This document shows positions 11,667-22,482 of a stretch of 64,000 nucleotides of DNA, piece after piece. The notes under the pieces are model-generated. The model was not told the origin of the DNA. It saw only the letters and a program-made list of their open reading frames with translations, and did not search any database. Numbering within the stretch: the stretch's first letter is position 1; the number at the start of each line of letters is the position of its first letter. The DNA lies in assembly GCA_036873755.1 (NCBI GenBank), contig JAVTVY010025325.1, positions 50,848 through 114,847 of the forward strand, written 5' to 3'. The stretch is from Hanleya hanleyi (Eukaryota; Mollusca; Polyplacophora; Lepidopleurida; Hanleyidae). Both the position numbers and the translations under genes were made by a program.

Positions 11667-11889
11667 CGGTAATTCCCCTAATAATTCAATCACAGATAGT
11701 TCACTTTTCAACTCTGTTATTCAAACACAGAGAAAAAGTAACATTCCCATTCTTCATTCAAATTGAAGAAAAGTCATACAATGACAAAATGTGACACTTT
11801 GTAACTGATGCCATGGAGAACATTGCCAGATTTATCATTATGCCATTTTTGCTGCACTTCCTGTGATTGAATTATTAGGGGAATTACCG
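11667..11889. mobile_element. MITE with TA target duplication (Tc1/mariner-like)
   Basis: 223 bp bounded by inverted repeats that start CGGTAATTCCCCTAATAATT (11667-11696 against 11860-11889) and flanked by TA at 11665-11666 and 11890-11891. Its host repeat is also present without it near 32.2 and 32.9 kb, where the sequence runs CATGCAGATAATCC straight through. That gives an empty-site comparison inside the window. It has no coding capacity. A partial related end lies at about 11556-11600. Confidence 0.75.
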
Positions 11890-11944
11890 TAATCCATTAT
11901 TTCTCCACTATTTTAATGATTTTATAGGATGGTAAAGGGGGTGC

Positions 11945-12200
11945 TAGGTACGGCGTATAGCGTTGGACATACCGGTTCTCGTCAGATCACCAAAGTTAAG
12001 CAACGTTAAGCTCAGTCAATACTTGGATGGGTGACTGGGTGCTGTACTGGCTGGGCTGATTGGTGTCCAGGGTAATAGAAACTGTGAGCACTCTCGTGTT
12101 CTGGCACATGTAGGCACCTTCGTGATAGGACTGAAACAAGGTTTAAATCCTACTACTCACTCGCTCCCTGAAAGCATGTTGAAGCTGGTCTTGTAGTTAC
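11945..12200 (+). mobile_element. 5S rRNA-derived SINE (SINE3-type)
   Basis: About 11948-12055 matches 5S rRNA in order, including ACCGGTTCTCGTCAGATCAC, AAGTTAAGCAACG and ATACTTGGATGGGTGAC, which cover the internal A-box/C-box promoter region. It lacks the ~12-nt stretch before the final GGGTGCTGT and is followed by an unrelated body up to a CCTACTACTCACTCGC-like tail. Fusion of 5S to a SINE body is the definition of SINE3 elements. This is not a functional 5S gene, because the 3' stem is disrupted and there is no terminator directly after it. Confidence 0.75.
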
Positions 12201-12260
12201 AGCAACTAAAGAGAACTGTCATATAGAGTTAAAATGGAAAGAATATTCAGCCATGATTTC

Positions 12261-12281
12261 TAAAAAAAAAAAAAAAAAAAA
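12261..12281. repeat. Poly(A) tract
   Basis: An A-tract of about 19 bases some 60 bp downstream of the 5S-derived SINE. It may be a retroposon tail, but the link is not shown. Confidence 0.6.
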
Positions 12282-12289
12282 TTTGGCAA

Positions 12290-13265
12290 GGGCACTGAAT
12301 ACCAATGGCAGCGTCAGAATATATCAGACAGTGATAGGAGCATGCCTTTTGCCAGCTAGTAGGCATTGTTTGAAAATTCTTACCCCATGATCATTATATC
12401 AGCGTAGTTCATCCCTCTGTAGAGTTCCTGAGGGATCATAACCGGGTTAACTGAATTTACACTATATCTGGTCGGTCATGAATTGGGACTGCAATAAATC
12501 TGTTGTATATGCCCGTCATTAGACAAGGTCATATAATATAATAGCGAGTGCTGTCTGCCCGTCTGATATTTGTGGCGACACACTCCCAGGGGGGTGAATA
12601 GGTTAAATAATTTTAGCTTGACGCAAGCTTCTGCATTATATGTAGATGGGGTGAGGCTTTGATCAGGATGATTGGGCTGAGTGAATTTAGAGCACTACAA
12701 TGTGAACAAGATTTCGGTTCAATCCCCAATAATTGTAGCTAATGTACGCTCCCAAAATACAGGGGTTGTGGGATGGGATGAGGCTTAGTCTAGGAGATAG
12801 AGGATACACCAAACTGATGGCATTAGAGAGAAAACTATTGATTTTGATGGTGGGTCTCCACCTGTCTGGCTTTCAACTTCAATTCTCCAGGAAATATCTC
12901 TTGGAGGATACAAAATATAAATTGATGCCAAATGGGACAATTTCTGTGTTGCCCACAAAATTGATGTGAACACCAGTAGATCGGCACCAAAATTTACTTC
13001 AGGTCTGCCATGTGGGATCACAAATATTAAATCTGGTGAAATATGCCGGCATATCTTGACATCTTATGGAATCGTGCTTCAAGGACAAATTAGGCTGAAA
13101 TTGATCAGTGACCATAAACATGAAATCTTTTGATAGACAGTCCAAAAGTATGGTTCAAGTTTGAAATTTTCTCTCTAAAAGCATGTTCAGAAATCAATGT
13201 TTCAGGTGAACTTGTACAGTTTTTGTATTTATAGGTAACATCATAAATATTATTGTAACATTTAA
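12290..13265. other. Gene-free stretch
   Basis: Only short ORFs without recognisable motifs between the SINE and the DIRS element. Confidence 0.5.
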
Positions 13266-13293
13266 ATTTCACTGTTTGTGGCTCAAATCTATA

Positions 13294-13402
13294 CCTGCTA
13301 TCTCTGATGCCATATTTCTCCTTTGGAGATCCCATAGATAAAAGTTACTTCCCCTTGATCCCCCAGGTGGCGCTGTCCACGCATGCGTACTCGAGCTCAT
13401 TT
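13294..13402 (+). repeat. Left inverted terminal repeat of the DIRS element
   Basis: Complementary to about 19795-19890 with several mismatches and one short indel. It begins CCTGCTATCTCTGATGCC and ends at TACTCGAGCTCA. Confidence 0.85.
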
Positions 13403-13507
13403 TTTTTTCCTCTGCACGTCGGACGAGTCTGACATGTTTCTAAGAGTTCCCTTATAGTTGTAGTTGAGACGTAACGTTATTTTTTTATCTATAACTAAAT
13501 TGTAGAT

Positions 13508-14860
13508 ATGTCAGATATTGTCACCCCTTCAGTACAAAAGCGGTGTGAATCTTGTCGGCACTTTTGGCCACCTGAAGACAAACTTTCCGGTTGTTTTTCT
13601 TGCAGAGCACAAGTTTGTTACAGACAAATTACTTGCGCCGAGTGCGAGATTTGGGACGATTTCATTTGGCGACATAACGCCCACGCCATATGTAGAGTAA
13701 TTCTGAAAGCAGCCAGGAATTGGAAGAAGTCTGTTCCCGATCGGAAGATGGCTGGGACAGCCCTTATTCAAGGCACCTCCTTGAATGAAGATATGGAAGA
13801 TGGGAATTCATCGGCCCTGATTCCCCCCAGCGGCAAAGTCAAAAGACCATCAGCGAACCGGGAATACAGTCAAGCTACACCTCCCTGAGCATACCGACCA
13901 AGTATGGACACAGACAGTTCAGCCATCTCCCGTGAAGAAGTTTCCGGGAGATGGGAGAAAGTGTATACGTCATCTAGCCAGAGCGACGCATCACCAGTCA
14001 ACTCAGCTGTGACAGACAAGCCAGGCCCGGCAGACAGGCAAGTATTCAGTCCACCAAAACTGGAAGTATGGTCGCTCAGATGGAGCCGAAACTAGATCAA
14101 CTTACACAGAGAAAGATTTCCAAGGGTCAGCATTCCTGTTCTCCACGACGCCAGTTGCGGACCCCACGTCGTCGTCCACTTTCTCCACGATGCCAATCCA
14201 GATCATGTCATCGTTCCCTTTCCCATTGTCGGCGATCTTGTTCACCTAGACGTCACTCACGTTCACCATGTCGTCGGTCCCGCACTCCACTACCAGGGTT
14301 CCCCTATCTTCGACCGGGGTCCTGCTCTCCACGATCGGGCTCTCGCTATCATCGACCAGGTTCCCGCTCACCACGCCCAGGTTCCTGTTCTCCACGACCA
14401 AGGTCTCATTATCCTCAACCAGGTTCCTGCTCACCATGCCCGGGTTCCCATTCTCCACGACCAGGGTCGTTTATCCTCGACCAGGTTCCCTCTCTCTATG
14501 CCCTCCGTCCACTACTGCGAGGATAACATTATCCTCGTAGAAGGTCAAGATCTCCACGGCATCGTGGTTGATCTTCACAATATGGCATGGATGCTCGTTC
14601 TTTATGCTGTCGACACCATTCTCCATGCCATTTAGCATCTCCACGGACATCCTACCATAAAGAGCCAGTCAAGTCATCCGAACCCCCCAAGCCAGAGGTC
14701 CGGTTTGTAATTCCAAAGTTTTCAGTCACCAGAACGGAGGAAGAGCGATCCAGCTTGGAGAGTGGATCACAGTCTGACAGGGACCCATCACCGAATCATC
14801 GTAGTGTTCGTTCCTCATCCCCAATTATCATTCATTCTCATTGAAGGTCATCTCCGGAAG
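13508..14860 (+). pseudogene. DIRS gag-like ORF, frameshifted
   Basis: The first 126 codons (13508-13888) contain a cysteine-rich N-terminus with spaced CxxC pairs (CESC, CFSC, CAEC), the arrangement seen in gag-like first ORFs of DIRS elements. After a stop the coding signal continues in other frames: 13904-14095 is acidic and Ser-rich, and 14068-14526 is an Arg/Ser/Pro-rich repeat region with many SPR and PGS units. A further piece follows at 14587-14844. The likely role is binding of element RNA; the SR-like repeats could reflect nuclear targeting, which is inference. At least three frame breaks are visible. Confidence 0.65.
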
Positions 14861-15576
14861 AATATTCAGAAGAAGGTGGGAAGTTTCCCTTTGCACTCAC
14901 AGCCTTGGTTCCTTACATGCCAAAACCCGGCTCTGAACTGCCATCTACATCTTCTAGGAGAAGATGGATGACTGCGGTCTGTACCTTTATTCCATCAAAG
15001 CGTACTGCCAGCACATCTTATACATCTTGTGCCGAATCGCCGGAATGGGCCTGTGTATTCAACATTTACGTTCCTGCAGAACAATACTTCATTGAAGAAA
15101 CCAAGTTTCAACTTTTACGAGCCCCATAGTGCAACCTTACCAGAGAAGCCACCGGTTCCCGAACGGTATCTGGACAAGGTTCTAAAGTTGGCTAAACCAC
15201 CATCTCTGGTATTACCTTCCAAACAAGTTGAACAGTTTCAAGCCATGCTGCTTGCCATATACCGTATTACCTCATATACGGACTGGTTTCTTACGACGGA
15301 AGAGAACATTCAGAAAGATGGGTCCATCCTTTTACCAGCAGCCTAGAGGAGTCTGTTTGAGGGTTTCATGGACACACTGAACAAGGCCAATGCTGACGTC
15401 ATCGAGGCTGAAGCCTTTTCTTACGCTTCACTTCTACGGTCCCAGCGTTCGAAGTTTTTGAAGAAACCTAAGGTGGAAGTTCCACAGTCCGCTAAGACAG
15501 AAATACTCCTTCAGCCTTGTCATGTGGCTCTGTCAGTATGTCGGCACCTTCCCACTTCCCTTATATGTGTGTAATT

Positions 15577-16019
15577 TTTACCTGTGTATGGCGAGATTCT
15601 GCTGGTGGACATTTCGTCCCCGAGGCCCGCCCCCTGTACAGACCTTTTGGTCTTTGATATATGTTGGCATTTGTGGGAAGTTGATGCTGGGTCGACATCG
15701 GGCCTTACAGACTTTTGTGTTAAATGTCGTCATTTTCATCTGACGATGGTACAGCTCACCAATCCCCAGTGTACGAGTTGTCACAGCGAAACAGCTCACC
15801 AATTACCAATATACGAGTTGTCAGAGCATTTCCATTATAGCTCTCTAGATTTGTATCTAATACCGCTTGTGACGGTGCTAGGGGCCTTGTGGTCATATCA
15901 TCCAAGTTGCCACATGAACAAGTACAATAAAAGCATACCTGCGATACAACACCTATCACGAATCGTTAGATTCTTGGTATGTGCTTTCGAATAGGTTAAC
16001 CGGAAGACTAGACTGTAAA
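15577..16019. mobile_element. ~443-bp insertion in the DIRS element with ~60-bp direct repeats at its edges
   Basis: The segment GTCATGTGGCTCTGTCAGTATGTCGG ... CCCTTATATGTG appears at about 15518-15576 and again at about 16020-16081, with the intervening 443 bp unrelated to DIRS coding sequence. Read without it, the flanks join. The interior holds a further short duplication (CAGCTCACCAAT, twice, 15751-15810). The direct repeats are far longer than ordinary target duplications, so a local duplication or an LTR-like structure is possible. Confidence 0.5.
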
Positions 16020-16099
16020 GTCATGTGGCTCTGTCAGTATGTCGGCCCCTCTTCCCACTTCCCTTATATGTGTTGTAATTTAGTGTCCGAAGCACTCTT

Positions 16100-17750
16100 C
16101 AACAATGCCATCGAAAAAGTAATGCCGGGAATTTGAGAAGAGAGGACTTCATGCATGTTGAATGTGGCAGCACAATGGAACAAACCAGCTCTGAAGTCGA
16201 AGGCGCGTGGAAGGCAGGATCAAATCAAGCCTAAACCACCACCGAAGGACCAGTCCCGGGGTGACCCGCCATCTATTTTTCATCCACAAGGCAAGTCTAC
16301 TCATTTCAGAGGCCGGGGAGGGAAGTGTGGCAGATCTTCCTTCTCCCGCAGCAGAGCCTCGGAGCGGCGCATTTGATTACATTCACCTCTCCATCAATCA
16401 TCATCATATCACTTACAGACTTCCAGCAGTTCCATCATCCGAGCATCGGGGGGGTCAGTTACACAAGTTTTGGACGAAATGGCATCACTTGAGACTCATG
16501 GGTCTTCGACACCATCAAGATGGGATAAAAGTTCACATTCCAGGAATTACCATTTGTGACATCCAGTCCCAGACCATCACGTCTCCCAGTCAAGCCGGAC
16601 CACGTCCAGACCCTCTTGTCATCGGTAACTACTTTCATCACCAAAGTAGCCATGAAAGAATTACCTCAGACCGAGAGGTCTGCAGGTTTTTAAAGCCCCG
16701 TATTCCTGGTACCAAAGAAAGGAACAGACCAGTTGTGGGTGATTATCGATCTGAGAAGATTCAACAAACACTTCCTTGCACCTCCCCCACGCTTCAAGAT
16801 AACGTCGGTACCATCTATCCGAGCCCATATAAATCACAGGGATTGGTTGGCTTCGATAAATCTACAGGACGTGAATCTTCATATACCCATCCTTTCAAGA
16901 CATCGGCGTTTCCTACGCTTCATCATAGCCGGGAGATGGTTCGAGTGGCAGGTTCTCCTGTTCGGCATCTCAACCGCCCTCTGGTGTTTCACCAGGATCA
17001 CTTGACCAGTCATCTCATTTCTTCACCTTCACGGGGGATTCATAGAGAAGTCTACCTAGACGATATCCTCATCTGGGCACCAGAGAGATCACTTCTCAGT
17101 GTTCAGGTTACCTTCACATTTCAAGTACTACAACTTCTGGGCCTCATACCCCACCCAGAGAAGTCGGAGCTGGAGCCATCTCAGCGGCGCCAATACCCCC
17201 AGAGGACCGCTGGACCAAGATCCAGAGCCTGGTACAAAGATTTTTATCCTGCCCATCCCAGTCATTACACCATTGGCAAGTACTGCTGGGACTGTTGTCG
17301 TCGACACAGGACATCACACAGCTCGGCCGCTTACAGTTTCATCTGTTCCTCCGGAGCAAGGTCATCAAGCCAGTTGTACTGGTACCTGTTCGACTACACC
17401 CGTATCTGGGATGGTGGCAATCACGACACAACGGCATGACTGGAGTGCCGCTACACTCACCACATCCGGATCATGACCTCTTCACCGACGCGTCGCAGAC
17501 AGGTCGGGGAGCACACTTGGGGAATCTCCAGGTCGCCGGCAGATGGTCACCAGAGGAAGTCAGACTTCATGTCTACGTCCTCGAATTGAGAGCGGTAGTG
17601 TTAGCAGTCCAACACTGGAACACTCGACACCAGGGATCGTCTCTCCTCACGGCCGCGGACAACACAACAGTCATCTTTTACATAAACAAGATGGGAGGGA
17701 CCAAATCGTGGCTAGCATTCCAGGAGACCTGTTCCAGTTGACACAGAACC
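16100..17750 (+). pseudogene. DIRS reverse transcriptase-RNase H, frameshifted
   Basis: RT motifs are visible but split between frames: IIDLRRFNKH and INLQDVNLHIPILS (about 16733-16890, first catalytic Asp) in one frame, FGISTALWCFTR near 16960, and the active-site box YLDDILIW near 17053-17076 in another frame. RNase H follows with LFTDASQTGRGAHLGN (about 17470) and ELRAVVLAVQHW (about 17585). The order and wording match DIRS/Ngaro-type polymerases. Several frameshifts make it nonfunctional. Confidence 0.85.
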
Positions 17751-18184
17751 TGCGCTGCAGAATACCAGCTCGCCACATACCGGGATGACTCAACGTCATT
17801 GTCGACAATTCTCGCCCAGACGAGATCATCCAGACAGAGTGGCACCTCCACAGGGAGGCATTTCAGTGGATTGCCAGTATCTGGGAGCCTCTAATAGACT
17901 TGTTTGCCACAAGAGCCAACACACAGCTACGACTCATTGTCAGTCCCATCATGGATCCATAAGCCTTGGCCATAGATGCCTTATCAATCAAGTGGGACAA
18001 CTTTCTGGCTTATGCCTTCCCGCCGATCGCCCTGATACAGGAAGTTCTATTAAAGATCTCACAGCACGACTGCATCATAATCCTTATTGTACCTTGGTGG
18101 CCACATTGCCCTTGGTTCCCGTCTCTGATGAGACTGTTGACCGACCCTCCACGTCGTCTACCAGCATGGACCAACCTGCTAGAC

Positions 18185-19260
18185 CAGCCTCACGGCGTAG
18201 TACACCACAATCCACAGTGGCTGCAGCGTCACACCTGCAGATTATCGAGAATGCCCTTGCAGACAAAGGGTTTTCAAGAACAGCTGCAGAGAGTATGGTA
18301 TCAGCAAACAGATTTTCCGCTTCTCATCTATACCAATCAAAGTGGGCTTACTTCATCGTCTGATGCCGGTCTGTTCCAGTGGTAGCAGACTTCCTTCTCC
18401 ATTTACATCAGGAGAAGAATTTCCAGATCAGTACCATCGAGGGGTACAGATGGCCCTAGCAAGAGTACTATGCTTATCTACTGGTGTGAACATCAGTCAA
18501 GACTATGACATTTCTTCACTACTCCGAGCGTTTGCATTACAGTCTCGACGAATTCGAAGTGGGAACTCCCAAAGTGGGATCTGAGGGTTGTTCTGAGTGC
18601 TTTATTACGACCTCTATTCGAACCGTTGCAGTCAAGTTCTCTGATGGCACTATCTTACAAGACAGTATTCCTGGCAGCTTTCGCTTTAGCTACTAGGAAA
18701 TAAGAATTGCACGCCCTAGAGAGGAAGTCTCTCACCTGGACAGACAATTAGTCCAAAATGTCGTTCCACCCAATTCCGGAATTCATAGCAAAGAATGAAT
18801 CTACCCGTTTGGGCCCTTGTGGACAACTATTATACTCGATTCTAGCGCTCGCAGATTTCGCCAGCGGGTTGAAAGACGATCTCTTCTTCTGCCCTGTAAG
18901 AGCTATTCACCACTATCTTCATAGCACAGACTCTTCTAGAGAATCAAGACATCTGTTATTCTTATCATTACATCGGATATCATCGAGAATACGTTGCTTC
19001 ATGGTTGAAAAAGATGATACACTGGGCATATCAACTTGCTATAGATGCTTCTCCTCTACTAGCTTCAGCATCTTAACACGAGGTTCGAGCCATCGCCACG
19101 TCCTGGCCCCTGTGGAGAAACTGTCGCTAGATGATATAGTCCAATCCTGCGCATGGACGGCTAACTCGACGTTCACCAGTTTCTATTTATGAGACATGTC
19201 TGTTCAGACTGACAGGGTGACAACGCTGGGACCGATAGGTGCGGCCCAGCGTGTAGTCCA
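18185..19260 (+). pseudogene. DIRS tyrosine recombinase, frameshifted
   Basis: The N-terminal helical part starts around HLQIIENALADKGFS (18228 onward) and YQSKWAYF. The catalytic domain continues in other frames, with PVRAIHHYL (~18893) and the C-terminal box STFTSFYL (~19170-19192), which contains the nucleophilic tyrosine. This enzyme would integrate the circular DNA copy in place of a DDE integrase. Multiple stops interrupt it, and the ends of the domain are approximate. Confidence 0.8.
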
Positions 19261-19629
19261 TTAGTCCCCTCGAAAAAAATGTGTGGGGAGGGGGGGGGGA
19301 ACATCACCACAGCCAAAACCAGCAAGCAAGTCCCAAGCCTGGGTTGAGTATCACTAACAGCCATGCCAGAGGCGAAGGAATTTCACAGAACGGTCAAGAA
19401 GGCTACAACAACATGATCTACTGGTTCCCCAGTAGTCGGTCTGGGTTCGGTATTTACATACCCCCTTCTTCGCCGTCTTATTGGTTGCTCTTTGACATCC
19501 CTACGATTCTCTCACGACATGGGAAATCTCTAAAGAGTATTTTCAGGTTACCAGAGCTGGATCATCACAGGTGGCTTACGCTGCATCTCGAGCTGCAAGT
19601 TCGGCGTCCCAACCACCACTGTTGGGAGT

Positions 19630-19725
19630 CTGGCATCAGTGAAAGCAGGTGTAGATGTGGGCCACAAATATAAGACATTTATAAACAAGGTTCAATATTT
19701 GTTATCAAATCAAATCTGCTATCAC
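19630..19725. repeat. DIRS internal complementary region
   Basis: The left half (CTGGCATCAGTGAAAGCAGG...) is the complement of the outer left end at about 13274-13312. The right half (GACATTTATAAACAAGG...GCTATCAC) is the complement of about 19885-19938. Such a composite lets the two termini be aligned during circle formation. Confidence 0.82.
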
Positions 19726-19794
19726 ATAAATGTGCCGACCTCTCCTCACGCTGCGACCTTGCCACAACACGTCTTGTGTTTCAGAGTTAAAAAG

Positions 19795-19940
19795 GGAATG
19801 AGCTCGAGTACGCATGCTCGGACAGCGCCACCTGCTGGATAAAGGGGAAGTAACTTATCTCCAAAGGAGGAATATGGCATCAGTGATAGCAGGTTTGATT
19901 TGATAACAAATATTGAGCATTGTTTATAAATGTCTTATTT
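19795..19940 (-). repeat. Right inverted terminal repeat and outer end of the DIRS element
   Basis: Complementary to the left repeat up to about 19890. The outermost ~50 bases instead match the right half of the internal complementary region. Confidence 0.8.
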
Positions 19941-20174
19941 TTCTTATATTCAAACTGTTTGAAGATAATCACAGTTTCTATCAAATTGGATGGATGTTGC
20001 TGCGCAAAAATTCTTGGCTAGAAGGCTTTTAAAGGAAATACCCATCTCTTAACCTAGGAAATGGAGATAACCTACTGGGAAAAGCAAGCAAAAACATGGA
20101 AAATGGCCGCCACCGCCTAAAACCACTAGCGGATTACCTTAAGACCTGGAGACATTGATGTTAGATCATATGTA

Positions 20175-20330
20175 CTTTAAGTGAGTGACTGAGTAGGATT
20201 TAACGTCATTTTTAACAATTCTTCAGTCATATAGTGATGGTGCCTGCATGTGATAGGACGTATGAATGTCCGCTGTTCCTATCATCCTGGACACTGATCA
20301 GCCCAGCCAGTATAGCACCCGATCACCTGT
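20175..20330 (-). mobile_element. SINE fragment (same family as 11945-12200), minus strand
   Basis: Read on the minus strand it has GGGTGCTATACTGGCTGGGC, a GTGTCCAGG block and a tail TTAAATCCTACTCAGTCACT, matching the body and tail of the 5S-derived SINE. The 5S head is missing (5' truncation). Confidence 0.65.
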
Positions 20331-20799
20331 ACTTTCAATTCCTCAACATGTCGGTTTTTTTGTCGCTTTTGTATACCGCACCACATTCAACTGGCTGAGC
20401 TGTGTTTTATCAGGATCGTCAACTAGTTTTCCGATCACTTTGTTCCTTGGTCAGCTCCAATATGGCATCAGCCAAGGTACAATACTCGGCCATCTCATTG
20501 TAGATATGTGCAGAAATTCTCACATAGAGCTGATCCTGCACACACTTTACTGGTACCTGCAAATATAAAATATGTACAGATATCTTAGTGGCCTAAATAT
20601 AATGAGGGTTGTCACTGCCAAGTGGTGATCGAGCTCGTTACCTTGCTACAATGTCCTGATATGGCGTCGTCACAACCTAACTTCGAACCTGATGGATTGA
20701 TTCTTCCTGTGCCAGTGCACCTGCAGCTGTGTGAGAATCCCCACTGACAATGTGGTGTGCACCTACACCTGTGCCAGAAGTCCCATCGACAATGTAAGG

Positions 20800-20885
20800 C
20801 CAGAATCACCACCTTCCCCTGCATCTGTGCCAGAATCACCACCGTCCCCTGCAGCTGTGCCAGAATCACCATCGACCCCTGTACA
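20800..20885 (+). repeat. ~30-bp tandem repeat, three copies
   Basis: Three copies of a unit of the form CCAGAATCACCACCTTCCCC plus about 10 bases, just before the satellite array. Confidence 0.7.
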
Positions 20886-20924
20886 TTGCGCTGATGGACA
20901 GCTTGTATCACTGACGTCCCTACT

Positions 20925-22476
20925 CCTTGGGGTCTAGTTGTGCAAGATAACTTTTCTGGTCCGATTCGAAAATCCAATATGGCCACCAGGCAGCCATCTT
21001 GGATTTCCCCATTAAACCTTGTTATCGCCATTTTTCAGGAACTACTGCATGGATCTTTCTCAAATTTGGTACACAGGTTCCCCTTGGGGTCTAGTTGTGC
21101 AAGATACCTTTTCTGGTCCGATTCGAAAATCCAATATGGCCACCAGGCAGCCATCTTGGATTTCCCCATTAAACCTTGTTATCGCCATTTTTCAGGAACT
21201 ACTGCATGGATTTTCTCAAATTTGGTACACAGGTTCCCCTTGGGGTCTAGTTGTGCAAGATACCTTCTCTGGTCCGATTCGAAAATCCAATATGGCCACC
21301 AGGCAGCCATCTTGGATTTCCCCATTAAACCTTGTTATCGCCATTTTCAGGAACTACTGCATGGATCTTTCTCAAATTTGGTACACAGGTTCCCCTTGGG
21401 GTCTAGTTGTGCAAGATACCTTTTTGGTCCGATTCGAAAATCCAATATGGCCACCAGGCAGCCATCTTGGATTTCCCCATGAAATCTTGTTATCGCGATT
21501 TCTCAGGAACTACAGCATGGATCTTTCTCAAATTTGATACACAGGTTCCCCTTGTGGTCTAGTTGTGCAAGATAGCTTTTCTGGTCCGATTCGAAAATCC
21601 AATATGGCCACCAGGCAGCCATCTTGGATTCCACATGAAACCTTGTTATCGCGATTTCTCAGGAACTACTGCATGGATCTTTCTCAAATTTGGTACACAG
21701 GTTCCCCTTGGGGTCTAGTTGTGCAAGATACCTTTTCTGATCCGATTCGAAAATCCAATATGGTCACCAGGCAGCCATCTTGGATTTCCCCATGTAACTT
21801 TGTTATCGTCATTTCTCAGGAAGTACTGCATGGATCTTTCTCAAATTTGGTACACAGGTTTCCCTTAGGGTCTAGTTGTGCAAGATACCTTTTTCGGTCC
21901 GAATCGAAAATCCAATATGGCCACAAGGCAGCCATTTTGGATTTCCCCATGAAACCTTGTTATCGCGATTTCTCAGGAACTGCTGCATGGATCTTTCTCA
22001 AATTTGGTACACAGGTTCCCCTTAGGGTCTCGATATGCAAGGTGCCTTTTTCGGTCCGATTTGAAAATCCAGTATGCCCCCAGGCAGCCATCTTGGATTC
22101 CCCATGAAACTTCGTCATTTCTCAGGAACTACTACATGGATCTTTCTCAAATTTGGTACACAGGTTCCCCTTAGGGTCTCGATATGCAAGGTGCCTTTTT
22201 CGGTCCGAATCGAAAATTCAATATGGTCACCAGGCGGCCATCTTAGACTTCCCCATGAAATTTTGTTATCATGATTTCTCAGGAAGTACTGCCTGGATCT
22301 TTCTCAAATTTGATACACAGGTTCCCCTTGTGGTCCAGTTGTGCAAGATACCTTTTCTGGTCCGATTCCAAAATCCAACATGTCCATCAGGAGGCCATCT
22401 TGGATTACCCCATGAAACATTGTTATTGCGAATTCTCAGGAACTACTGCATGGATCTTTGTTAAATTTGGTACACA
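20925..22476 (+). repeat. Satellite array 1, ~157-bp unit
   Basis: About ten units, each containing GGGTCTAGTTGTGCAAGATA, CGATTCGAAAATCCAATATG, CAGCCATCTTGGATTTCCCC and CTCAGGAACTACTGCATGGA. Consecutive copies near 20933 and 21090 are 157 bp apart. Divergence increases toward the right. ORFs running through the array are read-through of the repeat and are not genes. Confidence 0.93.
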
Positions 22477-22482
22477 GGTTCT

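Larger units (their letters stand above)
13270..19940 (+). mobile_element. DIRS-like tyrosine-recombinase retrotransposon, decayed
   Basis: About 6.7 kb with inverted rather than direct terminal repeats: 13294-13402 pairs with about 19795-19890, sharing AGGTGGCGCTGTCC and CGCATGCGTACTCGAGCTCA. An internal region at about 19630-19725 is complementary in its left half to the outer left end (TTTGTGGC...) and in its right half to the outer right end (...ATAAATGTCTTA). That is the internal complementary region used by DIRS elements to form circles. Coding order is gag-like, RT/RNase H, tyrosine recombinase, as in DIRS1-like elements. Every ORF is frameshifted, so the copy is dead. Confidence 0.88.

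Noticed and set aside
11948..12055. Functional 5S rRNA gene
   Set aside because: A stretch of the 3' half is missing and the sequence continues into a SINE body without a T-run terminator.
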